Part shown: piece by piece, positions 8,092-18,103 of the stretch
How positions within the stretch are numbered: position 1 is the stretch's first letter
Layout: every line of letters begins with the position of its first letter
Assembly: GCA_017432565.1 (NCBI GenBank)
Contig: JAFRIW010000051.1
Coordinates: forward strand, 62,001 to 126,000
Direction of reading: 5' to 3'
DNA: 64,000 bases
Origin: Lachnospiraceae bacterium
Lineage (GTDB): Bacteria; Bacillota; Clostridia; Lachnospirales; Lachnospiraceae
Program-made: the position numbers and the translations under genes
Notes under the pieces: model-generated
Database searches by the model: none
The model's input: only the letters and a program-made list of their open reading frames with translations
Told to the model about the DNA's origin: nothing

Positions 8092-8939
8092 AGATCTCTG
8101 TGCTCCAGCCTCAGTCCGTAGCTGCCTTTGCCTTTCAGCTGCTCATAGAGCGCATTCGCGATGGTCACGCTCCTGTGCCGGCCGCCGGTGCAGCCGATCC
8201 CGATGACCAGCTGGTTCTTACCCTCCCGGACGTAGTTGGGGATCAGGAAGGTGATCATATCCACCAGTTTCTCAAGAAACTGCGGCGCCTCCGGGCAGTC
8301 CATCACGTAGTCGCGGACTGGCGCGTCATTTCCGGAGAGATCCCGGAGTTCCTCAATATAATAAGGATTCGGCAGGAAACGCACGTCAAAAACCAGATCC
8401 GCGTCGGTCGGAATGCCCTTTTTGAAGCCGAAGGCCACTACGGAAATCATCAGGGAGTCATAGTGCTCATTGTCTTCAAAAATCCGGATCAGTTCTTCTC
8501 TCAGTTCCCGGATCAGCAGCTTGGAGGTGTCGATGATGTAGTCCGAACTTCCTTTGATGCTGCGCAGAATCTCCCGCTCCTTCCGGATGCCGTCCTCGAC
8601 GCGGCCTTGCGGGGAGAGGGGATGCGCGCGCCGGGTTTCCTTGTAACGGCGGATCAGCGTCTCGTCGGAGGCGTCCATGAACAGGATTTCGTACTGATAT
8701 CCGCGGTCCTTCAGGGCGGACAGGACGGACTCCACTTCCTCGAAGGTGCCGTCGGTGCGGACGTCGAGCCCCAGCACGACTTTGGAAATGCCGCTGCCGG
8801 GCTGATTGACCAGTTCCATGAATTTATCGATCAGGCGCACGGGCAGGTTGTCCACACAGTAAAAGCCCTGATCCTCCAGCATATTAATAGCGGAGGCCTT
8901 GCCGGCTCCGCTCATTCCTGTCACAACAACAAAACGCAT
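8088..8939 (-). CDS. rapZ: RapZ/YvcJ-family nucleotide-binding protein
   Basis: A 283-residue member of the RapZ (YvcJ) family: RNase adapter for GlmZ in enterics, nucleotide-binding protein of unclear role in Firmicutes. The N-terminal P-loop reads GMSGAGKA followed by Ser. The Ser/Thr that normally follows the lysine and coordinates magnesium is Ala, then LEDQGFYCVDNLP follows as usual. The C-terminal domain carries the family signature IGIGCTGGRHRSV. The gene sits between murB (three bases upstream) and whiA (four-base overlap), the common Firmicute order. The P-loop substitution could weaken nucleotide hydrolysis, but the remaining motif is intact. Confidence 0.94.
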   Translation of the reverse strand: MRFVVVTGMSGAGKASAINMLEDQGFYCVDNLPVRLIDKFMELVNQPGSGISKVVLGLDVRTDGTFEEVESVLSALKDRGYQYEILFMDASDETLIRRYKETRRAHPLSPQGRVEDGIRKEREILRSIKGSSDYIIDTSKLLIRELREELIRIFEDNEHYDSLMISVVAFGFKKGIPTDADLVFDVRFLPNPYYIEELRDLSGNDAPVRDYVMDCPEAPQFLEKLVDMITFLIPNYVREGKNQLVIGIGCTGGRHRSVTIANALYEQLKGKGSYGLRLEHRDL

Positions 8940-8942
8940 CTT

Positions 8943-9965
8943 TTACTCTCCAAGAAGAATGACTTCCGTCTCCAGCCGGATTCCGGAATGCTCGAAGACT
9001 CTTCTCTGCACTTCTGTGATCAGCTCCCGGATCTGGGAAGCCGTCGCCGCACCCCGGTTGATGACAAAGCCGCAGTGTTTCTCCGAGACCTGGGCATCGC
9101 CGACGGCAAAACCGCGCAGTCCCGCTTCTTCGATCAGCTGTCCGGCAAAATGTCCCTCAGGCCGTTTGAAGGTGCTGCCCGCGCTGGGGTATTGCAGCGG
9201 CTGTTTGTCTCTGCGCCGGAAGGAGAGATCGTCCATTTTCTGCCGGATCAGAGCGGGCTCTTCGGGTGTCAGGATGAACTCGGCCGACAGCACCGCCGCA
9301 CGGATTTCTTTCAGAAGGCTGGTCCGGTAGCCGAAATGCATCTCTTCCCCGCTCAGCTTCCGGATCGTACCGTCCGGATCGAGCAGGGTGACGGACGAGA
9401 CAATCTGCTTCATCTCGCCGCCGTAGGCGCCCGCGTTCATCACGATGGCGCCGCCCACGCTGCCGGGGATGCCTGCCGCAAATTCCATACCGCCAAGGCC
9501 ATTGCGGTAAGCTGTGCCCGCCGTTTTTCCGAGCGACACACCGGCACCGGCTCTCACGCGGTTTCCTTCCACGGTCAGGGAGAGAAGGCTGCGCTCCTCT
9601 TCCGGTTCCGCGCCGTTTTTCTCCCCGCCTGCCGGATCCGCATGATCCTGACGGCTGTCTTCATCCGCTTCCAGGTGCGCGTCCGTCCCGGGCTCTCTCT
9701 TCATGTCGCAGAGCGCCAGAATCACGCCGCGGTATCCCGCGTCGGAGACAAGCAGATTGCTGCCGCGGCCGATCAGCTGCCAGGGCTCGCCGGATTTTTC
9801 CAGGAACAGCATCACTTCTCTCAGCGTCCGCGCGTTCTCCGGGCACACGAAAAGATCCGCAGGCCCGCCCACACGGAAGGTGGTGTGCAGGGCCATCGGC
9901 TCATCCGTCCGCACGCGGTCCGCGCCGGCCAGTCTGATTATTTCATCTCTCAGCTGCTGATTCAT
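8943..9965 (-). CDS. murB: UDP-N-acetylenolpyruvoylglucosamine reductase with acidic insertion
   Basis: FAD enzyme of peptidoglycan precursor synthesis: reduces UDP-GlcNAc-enolpyruvate to UDP-MurNAc with NADPH. FAD-binding blocks are clear: TTFRVGGPADLFVCP, IGRGSNLLVSDAGYRGV, and GIPGSVGGAIVMNAGAYGGE. The catalytic serine block QYPSAGSTFKRP is present. At 340 residues it is about 35 longer than usual. The extra length is a hydrophilic, acidic insertion at about residues 89-127 (rich in Glu, Asp, Gly) after the first FAD block. It is coded in frame with no sign of a frameshift. It lies between hprK and rapZ, 20 and 3 bases from its neighbours. Confidence 0.94.
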   Translation of the reverse strand: MNQQLRDEIIRLAGADRVRTDEPMALHTTFRVGGPADLFVCPENARTLREVMLFLEKSGEPWQLIGRGSNLLVSDAGYRGVILALCDMKREPGTDAHLEADEDSRQDHADPAGGEKNGAEPEEERSLLSLTVEGNRVRAGAGVSLGKTAGTAYRNGLGGMEFAAGIPGSVGGAIVMNAGAYGGEMKQIVSSVTLLDPDGTIRKLSGEEMHFGYRTSLLKEIRAAVLSAEFILTPEEPALIRQKMDDLSFRRRDKQPLQYPSAGSTFKRPEGHFAGQLIEEAGLRGFAVGDAQVSEKHCGFVINRGAATASQIRELITEVQRRVFEHSGIRLETEVILLGE

Positions 9966-9985
9966 CTTGTTTTACGGAAGAATTC

Positions 9986-10930
9986 TCAATCCTCGTCGTC
10001 ATCGCGCCGGCGCATCAGAGACTGCTGAACGCGGTTGTACAGCTCCTGTGCCGCATTGTAGCCCATCTTCTTCTGGCGGTGGTTGACAGCTGCCGATTCG
10101 CAGATAACCGCAAGGTTCCGGCCGGGCCGGATCGGGATGCGGTGGCAGACCACGCGGTTGCCCAGATATTCGGTGTATTCCTCTTCCAGGCCCAGGCGGT
10201 CGTACTCTTTATCTTTGTCCCAGTCCTCCAGCTGGATGACCAGGTCGATGTTCTGCGTCTCACGGACACTGGAAACGCCGTACAGCGTCTTGACATCGAT
10301 GATGCCGATACCCCGCAGCTCGATAAAGTGGCGGGTGATGTCCGGCGCCAGTCCGATCAGGGTTTCCTCACTGACCTTGCGGATTTCCACGACATCGTCG
10401 GAAACCAGGCGGTGTCCTCTTTTGATCAGTTCCAGGGCGGCCTCGGATTTTCCGATTCCGCTCTCACCGGTGATCAGGACACCCTCACCGAAAACATCCA
10501 CCAGAACGCCGTGAATGGAAATGCAGGGAGCCAGGCGCACATTCAGCCAGCGGATCAGCTCGGCCATGAACGTGCTGGTCGCCTGTCTTGTCATCAGAAT
10601 CGGAACGCCGTAGCGGACTGCGAAGTTCCGGAAGGTCTCATCCGGCTTTAATTCCCGGCAGTAGACGATGGCGGGAATTTCCGTGCCGTTGAAGAACATC
10701 TCATAGATCTCTTCCTTGCGCTCCGGAGTCATTTTCTCCATATAGGTATATTCCACGAAGCCCATAATCTGGATCCGTGCCTGCGCCATATGGTCAAAAT
10801 AGCCTGTCATCTGAATCGCGGGCCGGTTGATGTCCGGCTGCCGGACTTTGATCCCCGAAGTGTCGATCTCGGGCGTCAGGTTCTCCAGCTTCATTTTTTC
10901 AATGACTTCATTCAAACGTACTACGGACAT
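9986..10930 (-). CDS. hprK: HPr kinase/phosphorylase
   Basis: Bifunctional sensor enzyme that phosphorylates Ser46 of HPr and Crh when fructose-1,6-bisphosphate and ATP are high, and removes it when phosphate is high. It is the entry point of CcpA-dependent catabolite repression. The 314-residue length fits. The P-loop GESGIGKSE is at about residue 155, followed by RLVSDDVVEI and the family signature ELRGIGIIDVKTLYG. The N-terminal domain is full length. Its presence in the same block as a Crh-like protein explains that protein's retained Ser46. A likely internal promoter lies upstream at 10986-11014, and AGAGGTG serves as ribosome binding site. Confidence 0.96.
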   Translation of the reverse strand: MSVVRLNEVIEKMKLENLTPEIDTSGIKVRQPDINRPAIQMTGYFDHMAQARIQIMGFVEYTYMEKMTPERKEEIYEMFFNGTEIPAIVYCRELKPDETFRNFAVRYGVPILMTRQATSTFMAELIRWLNVRLAPCISIHGVLVDVFGEGVLITGESGIGKSEAALELIKRGHRLVSDDVVEIRKVSEETLIGLAPDITRHFIELRGIGIIDVKTLYGVSSVRETQNIDLVIQLEDWDKDKEYDRLGLEEEYTEYLGNRVVCHRIPIRPGRNLAVICESAAVNHRQKKMGYNAAQELYNRVQQSLMRRRDDDED

Positions 10931-10985
10931 GCTTCACCTCTGTTTCTGCGCACAGCGCTTTACGAAATGTAGTCTGTTAATGTTT

Positions 10986-11014
10986 AGGATAGCAGACCCG
11001 CTTTCAAATCACAA
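10986..11014 (-). promoter_or_regulatory. Internal promoter upstream of hprK
   Basis: On the minus strand TTGTGA, a 17-base spacer ending in TGC, and TATCCT form an extended -10 promoter in the 109-base gap between uvrC and hprK. The predicted leader is about 50 bases. This would allow hprK-murB-rapZ-whiA-crh-like expression independent of ftsH. Confidence 0.45.
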
Positions 11015-11039
11015 GAAAATGCCTCGGACCGCGCCCGCC

Positions 11040-12905
11040 TCACGCGTCCTGTGAGCCGGCTTCCGTGTGGAAAAAGTCATAGATTACCTTCGCCTGGGCG
11101 GCGGAAATCTCCGGAATCTGCGCAATCTGCTCCTCTGTGGCCTCGGACAGCTCGCGGATGGAAGCGAATTCGCGCATCAGGGCTTTCTTTCTGGCGGGGC
11201 CCACGCCCGGAATCTCGTCGAGGCGGGAAGTCACCTGCGCCCTGGAGCGAAGAGACCGGTGATATTCGATGGCAAAGCGGTGGGCTTCATCCTGAATTCT
11301 CGTGATCAGCTTGAATCCCTCGCTGTGACGGTCGATGGGAATCTCCACATTGTTGAAATAGAGTCCCCGGGTCCGGTGATGGTCGTCCTTGACCATGCCG
11401 CAGACCGGGATGGAAAGGCCCAGGTCATCCAGTACTTCCAGGCAGACATTGACCTGTCCACGGCCGCCGTCCATCAGGATCAGATCCGGGAACGCGGAAA
11501 AACTGCTGTTTTCCGTCTCTTTCAGGCCGTGCAGAAAACGCCGTTCGAGCACCTCGTGCATGCAGGCGTAATCATCCGGTCCCGCCACGGATTTAATGCG
11601 GAATTTCCGGTAATCACTGCGCTTGGGCCTGCCGTTTTCATAGACGATCATGGAGCCCACATTGGCAAAACCGCTGATGTTGGATATATCGTAGGCCTCC
11701 ATACGCTGAATGCGCTTTAACCCGATCAGCTGCGCGATCTCGTGCACCGCGCCGATGGTGCGGCCTTCTTCACGCCGCAGCCGCTCCCGGTCCTTGGAGA
11801 GAATCAGGGCGGCGTTCTCGTCCGCCAGCTGCACCAGCTTGTTTTTGCGGCCCTTCTGCGGGACCACCAGCGCCACCTTCGAGCCCTTCCGGAGTGTGAG
11901 CCATTCCTCGAGCACCGCCTGGTCGTCCGCCGCTCCCGGCAGGAGAATTTCGCGCGGCACGAAGGGCGTGCCCGCGTAGAACTGTTTGATAAACTCCGAC
12001 AGGACGGCGCCTGCGCTCCGCCCGCTCACATGCGTCATATAGAAGTGTTCACGGCCGATCATGCGGCCGTCCCGGATAAAGAAGGTCTGAATGACGGCAT
12101 CCGCGTCGGCATTCTCCGTCTCCATGGCAATGCCCAGGATATCCTTGTCTTCGCCGATTCCCTCGGACATCTTCTGCTTCTGGGAGACCTTCTCCACGCT
12201 CTGCAGAAGATCCCGCCAATGGGCCGCTTCTTCAAAAGCCATCTCCTCGGCGGCTTTATTCATTTTGTCCTTCAGATCCTTTAAGACCGGCGCGTAATTT
12301 CCGGAAAGAAATTCCAGCGCCAGCGCGATCCGCCCGCGGTATTCCTCTTCGGTGACATTTCCGGCGGCACAGGGTCCGCAGCACCGCTTCATGTGAAAGT
12401 TAAGGCAGGGCCGCTCCTTCCCGATGTCCTCCGGGAGCCTGCGGCTGCAGTCCCTGAGGCCGTACATCCGGTTGATCAGCTCCACCGAATCCCGCACGGC
12501 GGCCGCGCTGGTGAACGGGCCGAAATAGCGGGCTTTGTCCTTTTTCATCTGTCTGGAGAAGAGAATGCGGGGATAGGGCTCCTGTACCGTGACCTTGATG
12601 TAAGGATAGGTTTTGTCATCCTTGAGCATCGTGTTGTACTTGGGCCGGTGCTCCTTGATGAGATTGTTTTCCAGCACCAGCGCCTCCAGCTCGGAGTCGG
12701 TCACGATGTACTCAAAGCGTGCGATCTGCGAGACCATCCGGTCGATCTGCGGTCCGCGCCCGACAATTTTGCGAAAATAAGAGCGCACGCGATTGTGGAG
12801 ATTGACTGCCTTCCCCACGTAAATGATCGCGTCGCGCTCATCATGCATAATATAGACACCCGGCTGTTTCGGGAGCTTCTTCAGTTCTTCTTCAAAATCA
12901 AACAC
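11040..12905 (-). CDS. uvrC: UvrABC excinuclease subunit C
   Basis: Makes both incisions around bulky DNA lesions in nucleotide excision repair. At 621 residues it has the normal domains: GIY-YIG nuclease at the N-terminus ([19 protein letters not shown]), cysteine-containing region ([21 protein letters not shown]), UVR motif (about residues 200-235), the RNase H-like endonuclease domain ([29 protein letters not shown]), and tandem HhH motifs ([16 protein letters not shown]). The start is GTG and overlaps the ftsH stop by eight bases (GTGTTTGA). No clear Shine-Dalgarno precedes it, so translation probably depends on coupling to ftsH. Confidence 0.96.
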   Translation of the reverse strand: MFDFEEELKKLPKQPGVYIMHDERDAIIYVGKAVNLHNRVRSYFRKIVGRGPQIDRMVSQIARFEYIVTDSELEALVLENNLIKEHRPKYNTMLKDDKTYPYIKVTVQEPYPRILFSRQMKKDKARYFGPFTSAAAVRDSVELINRMYGLRDCSRRLPEDIGKERPCLNFHMKRCCGPCAAGNVTEEEYRGRIALALEFLSGNYAPVLKDLKDKMNKAAEEMAFEEAAHWRDLLQSVEKVSQKQKMSEGIGEDKDILGIAMETENADADAVIQTFFIRDGRMIGREHFYMTHVSGRSAGAVLSEFIKQFYAGTPFVPREILLPGAADDQAVLEEWLTLRKGSKVALVVPQKGRKNKLVQLADENAALILSKDRERLRREEGRTIGAVHEIAQLIGLKRIQRMEAYDISNISGFANVGSMIVYENGRPKRSDYRKFRIKSVAGPDDYACMHEVLERRFLHGLKETENSSFSAFPDLILMDGGRGQVNVCLEVLDDLGLSIPVCGMVKDDHHRTRGLYFNNVEIPIDRHSEGFKLITRIQDEAHRFAIEYHRSLRSRAQVTSRLDEIPGVGPARKKALMREFASIRELSEATEEQIAQIPEISAAQAKVIYDFFHTEAGSQDA

Positions 12906-15114
12906 TTGTGTCGTCTTTCGAGACCTGGTCCATCGGAATATCGGAGAAGCGGCCCCGCGGCATCTGCGGCTTTGGCTGCTCTGCGGGCACCGGCTCGGAC
13001 TCCGCCTTCGCCTCCGGCGTTTCCTCCGGAGCGGCTTCGGCTTCTGCCTTTACTTCCGGAGCTTCCTCCGCAGGCTGAGGTGCCTCCGGTGCAGCTTCCT
13101 GTTCCGCTTCCTGCGCAGGTTCCGCCTTCTTTTCCTCTTCCGGATCCGGCAGGCCCTTCAGCTCGCGGTAGATCTTCATGAACTGCTTGCCGGTGATGGT
13201 CTCCTCGCGGATCAGATATGCCGCGATTTCATCCATGACATCCAGATTGTCGGCGAGCAGTTTCTTCGCCTCCGCGTAGCAATCCTCAATGATGCGCCGG
13301 ACTTCCTCGTCCACTGCGGCTGCCGTGACGTCACTGCAGTTCAGAACGGCGCGGCCTTCCAGATACTTGCTCTCGACCGTCGCCAGGCCCATCAGACCGA
13401 AACGGTCGCTCATACCGTACTGCGTCACCATGTTGCGGGCAATTCCGGTCGCACGCTCAATATCGTTGGCGGCGCCGGTGGTCACTGTCTCAAATTTCAG
13501 CTCCTCGGCTGCCCGTCCGCCCAGCAGGCCGACGATCATATCATGCAGCTCTGCCTTCGTGTTCAGATACTTCTCTTCCTCCGGCACCTGCATGACATAG
13601 CCGAGCGCGCCCATTGTGCGGGGCACGATCGTGATCTTCTGGACCGGCTCGGAATTCTTCTGCACCGCGGCGATCAGCGCGTGGCCGACCTCGTGGTAGG
13701 AGACAATCCGCCGCTCCTCCTTGCTCATGATACGGTCCTTCTTCTCTTTTCCGACCAGGACCTCTTCCACTGCGACGAACAGATCCTTCTGCGAGACATA
13801 TTCGCGCTTTTCCTTGACCGCGTTGATGGCGGCCTCGTTGATCATGTTCGCGAGGTCGGAGCCCACCGCACCGCTGGTTGCCAGCGCGATCTCCTTCAGA
13901 TCCACCGTCTCATCCATCTTGACGTCCTTGGCGTGGACACGCAGGATGGCTTCTCTTCCCTTCAGGTCAGGCCGCTCCACGATGATCCGGCGGTCGAAAC
14001 GGCCGGGACGAAGCAGTGCCTTGTCCAGGATCTCCGGGCGGTTCGTCGCGCCCAGCACCAGGATTCCCTTGGTGGTGTCAAAACCGTCCATCTCCGAGAG
14101 CAGCTGGTTCAGGGTCTGTTCACGCTCCTCGTTTCCGCCGCCGTACTTGCTGTCGCGGCTGCGGCCGATGGCATCAATTTCATCAATAAAGATAATGCAC
14201 GGCGCATTCTTGGTCGCTTCGCGGAACAGATCGCGGACACGGGAAGCACCGACGCCGACATAGAGCTCGATGAAGTCCGAGCCGGTCAGGGAGAAGAACG
14301 GCACGTGGGCCTCGCCCGCAACCGCCTTCGCCAGCAGGGTTTTGCCCGTTCCGGGCGGTCCGACCAGCAGCGCGCCCTTGGGAAGCTTCGCACCGATTCT
14401 GGTATAATTTCCGGGATTGTGCAGGAAATCCACGACCTCCTGCAGCGATTCCTTCGCCTCGTCCTCTCCGGCGACATCCTTGAAGGTCACGCCGGTATCC
14501 TTCTGCACGTATTCCTTCGCCGTGCTCTTTCCGACGCTGCCCATCATGCCGCCGCGCCCCAGTCTGCTGAACAGAACGCTGAGCAGGATCCACATCAGCG
14601 CAACCGGCAGCACATAGGTCAGCAGGAAGGTCATGACCATACCGGAAGAATCCGGCACATCCGCGCTCACTTCAATGCCCGCTTTCAGAAGGCGCCCCGT
14701 CAGGGTCTCGTCCTCCTCCGCCTTGCCGGTGTAATAAGTTACCTGCGCGCCGCGCACCAGGGGATTTTCTTCCGTCTCCTTCGGGGTGATCGTGATCCGG
14801 TCGGACCCGATAACAACGCTCTTGACCTCGTTATTATCGATCATCTGCATGAACTCGGAATAAGTGATCTCTTTCGTGGAGCTTCCGTTGATTCCGCGCA
14901 TGAAATAGCTGATCAGCACCACCGTAACCAGGGTCGCAATCAGAAGAATCAGCAGGTTCTGCCGCTGGTTTCCCTTATTGTTATCCTTGCCGTTCCTGCC
15001 GCCGTCCTGATTGTTGTCCCGTCGGTCCGGCCCGAAGTCGCCCAGGTCAAAACGTGACACGGAGCCGATCTGTCTGCCGTTTCTATATGGATCATAGTCG
15101 TGATAGTTGTTCAC
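12898..15114 (-). CDS. ftsH: ATP-dependent zinc metalloprotease FtsH
   Basis: Membrane-anchored AAA+ protease that degrades misfolded membrane proteins and regulators. Two N-terminal membrane helices flank an extracytoplasmic domain (about residues 50-165). The AAA core has Walker [11 protein letters not shown], Walker [12 protein letters not shown] and the second region of homology [18 protein letters not shown]. The zinc site HEVGH and the following protease helices are intact. After about residue 640 comes an unusual tail of some 85 residues rich in Pro, Glu and Ala. The start codon is GTG with an AAGGAG site. It is the first gene of the block, driven by a promoter at 15150-15178. Confidence 0.97.
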   Translation of the reverse strand: MNNYHDYDPYRNGRQIGSVSRFDLGDFGPDRRDNNQDGGRNGKDNNKGNQRQNLLILLIATLVTVVLISYFMRGINGSSTKEITYSEFMQMIDNNEVKSVVIGSDRITITPKETEENPLVRGAQVTYYTGKAEEDETLTGRLLKAGIEVSADVPDSSGMVMTFLLTYVLPVALMWILLSVLFSRLGRGGMMGSVGKSTAKEYVQKDTGVTFKDVAGEDEAKESLQEVVDFLHNPGNYTRIGAKLPKGALLVGPPGTGKTLLAKAVAGEAHVPFFSLTGSDFIELYVGVGASRVRDLFREATKNAPCIIFIDEIDAIGRSRDSKYGGGNEEREQTLNQLLSEMDGFDTTKGILVLGATNRPEILDKALLRPGRFDRRIIVERPDLKGREAILRVHAKDVKMDETVDLKEIALATSGAVGSDLANMINEAAINAVKEKREYVSQKDLFVAVEEVLVGKEKKDRIMSKEERRIVSYHEVGHALIAAVQKNSEPVQKITIVPRTMGALGYVMQVPEEEKYLNTKAELHDMIVGLLGGRAAEELKFETVTTGAANDIERATGIARNMVTQYGMSDRFGLMGLATVESKYLEGRAVLNCSDVTAAAVDEEVRRIIEDCYAEAKKLLADNLDVMDEIAAYLIREETITGKQFMKIYRELKGLPDPEEEKKAEPAQEAEQEAAPEAPQPAEEAPEVKAEAEAAPEETPEAKAESEPVPAEQPKPQMPRGRFSDIPMDQVSKDDTSV

Positions 15115-15149
15115 AGGTTTTCTCTCCTTCTAAAGGACAATCATCGTTA

Positions 15150-15178
15150 ATTATAAGGAGGAATTGTATTCAAATCAA
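15150..15178 (-). promoter_or_regulatory. Promoter of ftsH
   Basis: TTGATT, a 17-base spacer and a consensus TATAAT are readable on the minus strand. The predicted start lies about 30 bases before the GTG of ftsH, leaving room for the AAGGAG site. Confidence 0.6.
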
Positions 15179-15242
15179 TCTCTGACATCGTGAAAAGACT
15201 GTGAAAACATGTAAAAAAAAGATAAACAATGAGGGCGGAAAG

Positions 15243-15271
15243 TTGCGGCCTTTCTGCGGCTGAGTTAAAAT
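15243..15271 (+). promoter_or_regulatory. Promoter of the PBP-muramidase-yfbR operon
   Basis: TTGCGG (15243-15248), 17 bases, then TAAAAT (15266-15271), directly followed by a second possible -10, TATAAT at 15271-15276. The leader to the ATG at 15353 would be about 75 bases. It is divergent from the ftsH promoter across a 238-base gap. Confidence 0.4.
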
Positions 15272-15352
15272 ATAATGACATGCTCTGTTCAACTCGGGCA
15301 GCGGAGTTCCCCGCCTGAGGCGTTCCTGAAAAGAGCAGAAAGGTATTTGCGA

Positions 15353-18103
15353 ATGAATTACGGAAAAGACAGCATCAAACAGCGCCGCAAAGAGCTGAAA
15401 TCCAAGGGCCGCAAGCGCCTCAGCTGGCTGCGGGTCACGCTTGTACATCTTGTGGTTGCCGCACTGATCGGCCTGATGATCCTCGGTGTCAGCACCGTCT
15501 GGGGCGTTTTCAAGGGCATCATCGCGACCGCGCCGGATATCGGGAATATTGACGTCACCCCCTCGGGCTTTTCGACTTTTGTCTACGATACGGACGGAAA
15601 TCAGATCGCCAAGCTGGTCTCGACGGATTCAAACCGGATCCCGGTCACGATGGACATGATCCCGACCGATATGCAGCACGCGTTCGTGGCAATTGAGGAC
15701 GAGCGTTTCTACACTCACAGCGGCGTCGATATCCAGGGTATCTTCCGTGCGGCCTGGAACGCCGTCTCCAGCGGTGATCTCTCGCAGGGCGCTTCCACCA
15801 TCACCCAGCAGCTGATCAAGAACAATGTTTTCACCGGCTGGACCAATGAGACAAGGATGGAATCCATCAAGCGTAAGATCCAGGAGCAGTATCTTGCCGT
15901 GGAGCTTGAGAAGACCATGAGCAAGGACGATATCCTGCTGAATTACCTGAACACCATCAACCTCGGTCACAACACGCTGGGCGTGCAGGCCGCGTCCCTG
16001 CGCTACTTCGGCAAATCCGTCAGCGACCTGACGCTGTCGGAGTCATCGGTTATTGCCAGCATCACGCAGAACCCGACGCGCTACGACCCCATCACCAATC
16101 CCGAGAACAATATGCGCCGCCGCGAGGAGGTCCTGAATCATATGCTGGATCAGGGCTATATCGATCAGGCCGCTTACGATGCCGCGATGGCGGACGACGT
16201 CTACTCCCGGATCAGCCTGGTGGACACACAGACGGACGACGAGGAAATCAATTCCTATTTCGTCGACGCGCTCACCAACCAGCTGCTGGAGGACTTCATC
16301 GCGGCCGGCTACACGGAGACACAGGCTTATCATCTGCTCTATTCCGGCGGCCTTTCCATCTACTCCACGCAGGATTCCGGCATTCAGAAGATCGTCGATT
16401 ATGTCGTCACGGATCCCGCCAATTTCCCGGCGCAGACCAACTGGTATCTGAACTACGCGCTGACAGTCGAGGCCGACGACGGATCGCTTTCCAACTACTC
16501 CACGGAGATGCTGGAGCTCTGGTCCCGTGAGCAGAATCCGGCCTTCAGCCTGATTTTTCCCTCTCAGGAAGCCGCGCAGGAAGCGGTGGAGACTTACAAG
16601 AATTATGTTCTTTCCTCCGGCGGCAGCGTCTATGACGAGCGCATGACTCTCACTGCACAGCCTCAGATTTCGCTGACCATCGAGGATCAGGCCACCGGCA
16701 ATGTGGTCGCCATGATCGGCGGCCGCGGCGAAAAGACCGGAAACCGCACCCTGAACCGCGCGACGGATTCCCCCAGACAGCCCGGATCGACCTTCAAGGT
16801 TGTGGCTGCCTATGCGCCGGCGCTCGACGCCGCCGGCATGACACTGGCGGACACGCAGGATGACGCGCCGTTCTCGTTTGAAGACGGCACACCGTGCCGG
16901 AACTGGTACGGCGAGTCCTACCGCGGCATCACAACCCTCCGGGTCGGTATTCAGGATTCCATGAATATTATTGCCGTCAAGACGCTGTCGGATATCACCC
17001 CCGCTCTCGGCTTCGATTACCTGCTCCGGTTCGGCTTCACAACACTGGTCGATCAGCAGGAAATCGGCGGACGGATCTATTCGGATATCCAGCAGACACT
17101 GGCGCTGGGCGGTCTGACAAAGGGTGTCACAAACTACGAACTGAATGCCGCTTACGCGACGATCGCCAACGGCGGAACCTATATCGAGCCGAAGCTGTAC
17201 TCCAAGGTCGTGGATCACAGCGGCAATGTGATCCTGGATGCCTCCGCAAACCGGCAGGAGCGCCGGGTTCTCAAAGAGACGACGGCATGGCTTCTGACTT
17301 CGGCCATGCAGGATGTCGTCACGAAGGGCACCGGTACCGCCGTCAACTTCGGCACCACTGCCATCGCGGGCAAGACCGGTACCACCAACGCCTACAACGA
17401 CGTCTGGTTTGCCGGCTATACACCGAATTACACCTGCACCTGCTGGGCAGGCTACGACGAAAACACCAAGCTCTCCTCCTCCGAGGAGAAAAACCTGGCG
17501 AAGACGATCTGGCGCAGAGTCATGGAACAGATCCCGGCGAATCTGAACGCTTCGACCTTCAGCATGCCCCCCGGTATCGTGCAGCAGACCGTCTGCTCCA
17601 TGTCGGGCAAGCTTCCGGTTGAAGGCCTGTGCAACGCCACTCTGCTGACCGAGTATTTTGCGGCGGACACGCTGCCGGCCGAGCACTGCGACGTACACTT
17701 CCAGGGAACGGTCTGCGCGTACTCCGGACTTCCGGCCAGCGATTCCTGTCCGTTCAAAACCACCGGCGTACTGGTTCTCTCTCCGGACAACACGGGCGAG
17801 ACCTGCCAGCACACGGCGGAATTCATGGCGAGAGAAGATGCGGGCGCCATCATTGATCAGCAGCGCCTTGAGCTGCAGCTGCGGCAGACCGGCGTCACTC
17901 TCGAGGATGCAACCAACGCACTGCACCAGGCGGCTGACCTGCTCGCAGCCACGCAGGCCCAGCTGGTTGAGGCACAGCAGAGCGGCGACCCGGAGGCTAT
18001 TGCCCTCGCACAGGCCCAGGTTGAGACCGCTGCGGATAATTACAATTTTGCACTGGCTGCACAGGCGGCAGCTGCAGCTGCCGCGGCGGGTGCCGGACAA
18101 TGA
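15353..18103 (+). CDS. Class A penicillin-binding protein (PBP1a-like)
   Basis: Bifunctional peptidoglycan synthase of 916 residues. I chose the ATG at 15353 because AAAGG lies nine bases upstream and the protein then begins with the normal short basic tail (MNYGKDSIKQRRKELKSKG) before one membrane anchor at about residues 25-47. The GT51 glycosyltransferase has EDERFYTHSGVD, GASTITQQLIKN and LNTINLGHNTLGVQAA. The transpeptidase has STFK (about residue 478), SMN (about 535) and KTGTT (about 672). An odd feature is the C-terminal 80 residues, a Gln/Ala-rich probable coiled coil ending in a run of alanines. It overlaps the muramidase gene by four bases (ATGA). Confidence 0.95.
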   Translation: MNYGKDSIKQRRKELKSKGRKRLSWLRVTLVHLVVAALIGLMILGVSTVWGVFKGIIATAPDIGNIDVTPSGFSTFVYDTDGNQIAKLVSTDSNRIPVTMDMIPTDMQHAFVAIEDERFYTHSGVDIQGIFRAAWNAVSSGDLSQGASTITQQLIKNNVFTGWTNETRMESIKRKIQEQYLAVELEKTMSKDDILLNYLNTINLGHNTLGVQAASLRYFGKSVSDLTLSESSVIASITQNPTRYDPITNPENNMRRREEVLNHMLDQGYIDQAAYDAAMADDVYSRISLVDTQTDDEEINSYFVDALTNQLLEDFIAAGYTETQAYHLLYSGGLSIYSTQDSGIQKIVDYVVTDPANFPAQTNWYLNYALTVEADDGSLSNYSTEMLELWSREQNPAFSLIFPSQEAAQEAVETYKNYVLSSGGSVYDERMTLTAQPQISLTIEDQATGNVVAMIGGRGEKTGNRTLNRATDSPRQPGSTFKVVAAYAPALDAAGMTLADTQDDAPFSFEDGTPCRNWYGESYRGITTLRVGIQDSMNIIAVKTLSDITPALGFDYLLRFGFTTLVDQQEIGGRIYSDIQQTLALGGLTKGVTNYELNAAYATIANGGTYIEPKLYSKVVDHSGNVILDASANRQERRVLKETTAWLLTSAMQDVVTKGTGTAVNFGTTAIAGKTGTTNAYNDVWFAGYTPNYTCTCWAGYDENTKLSSSEEKNLAKTIWRRVMEQIPANLNASTFSMPPGIVQQTVCSMSGKLPVEGLCNATLLTEYFAADTLPAEHCDVHFQGTVCAYSGLPASDSCPFKTTGVLVLSPDNTGETCQHTAEFMAREDAGAIIDQQRLELQLRQTGVTLEDATNALHQAADLLAATQAQLVEAQQSGDPEAIALAQAQVETAADNYNFALAAQAAAAAAAAGAGQ

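Noticed and set aside
8100..10028. 642-codon open frame on the plus strand opposite rapZ and murB
   Set aside because: It is an antisense frame caused by high GC and codon bias. The minus-strand genes here carry clear family motifs.
13543..15057. 504-codon open frame opposite ftsH
   Set aside because: Antisense shadow. The sequence is His/Gln/Arg-rich without motifs.
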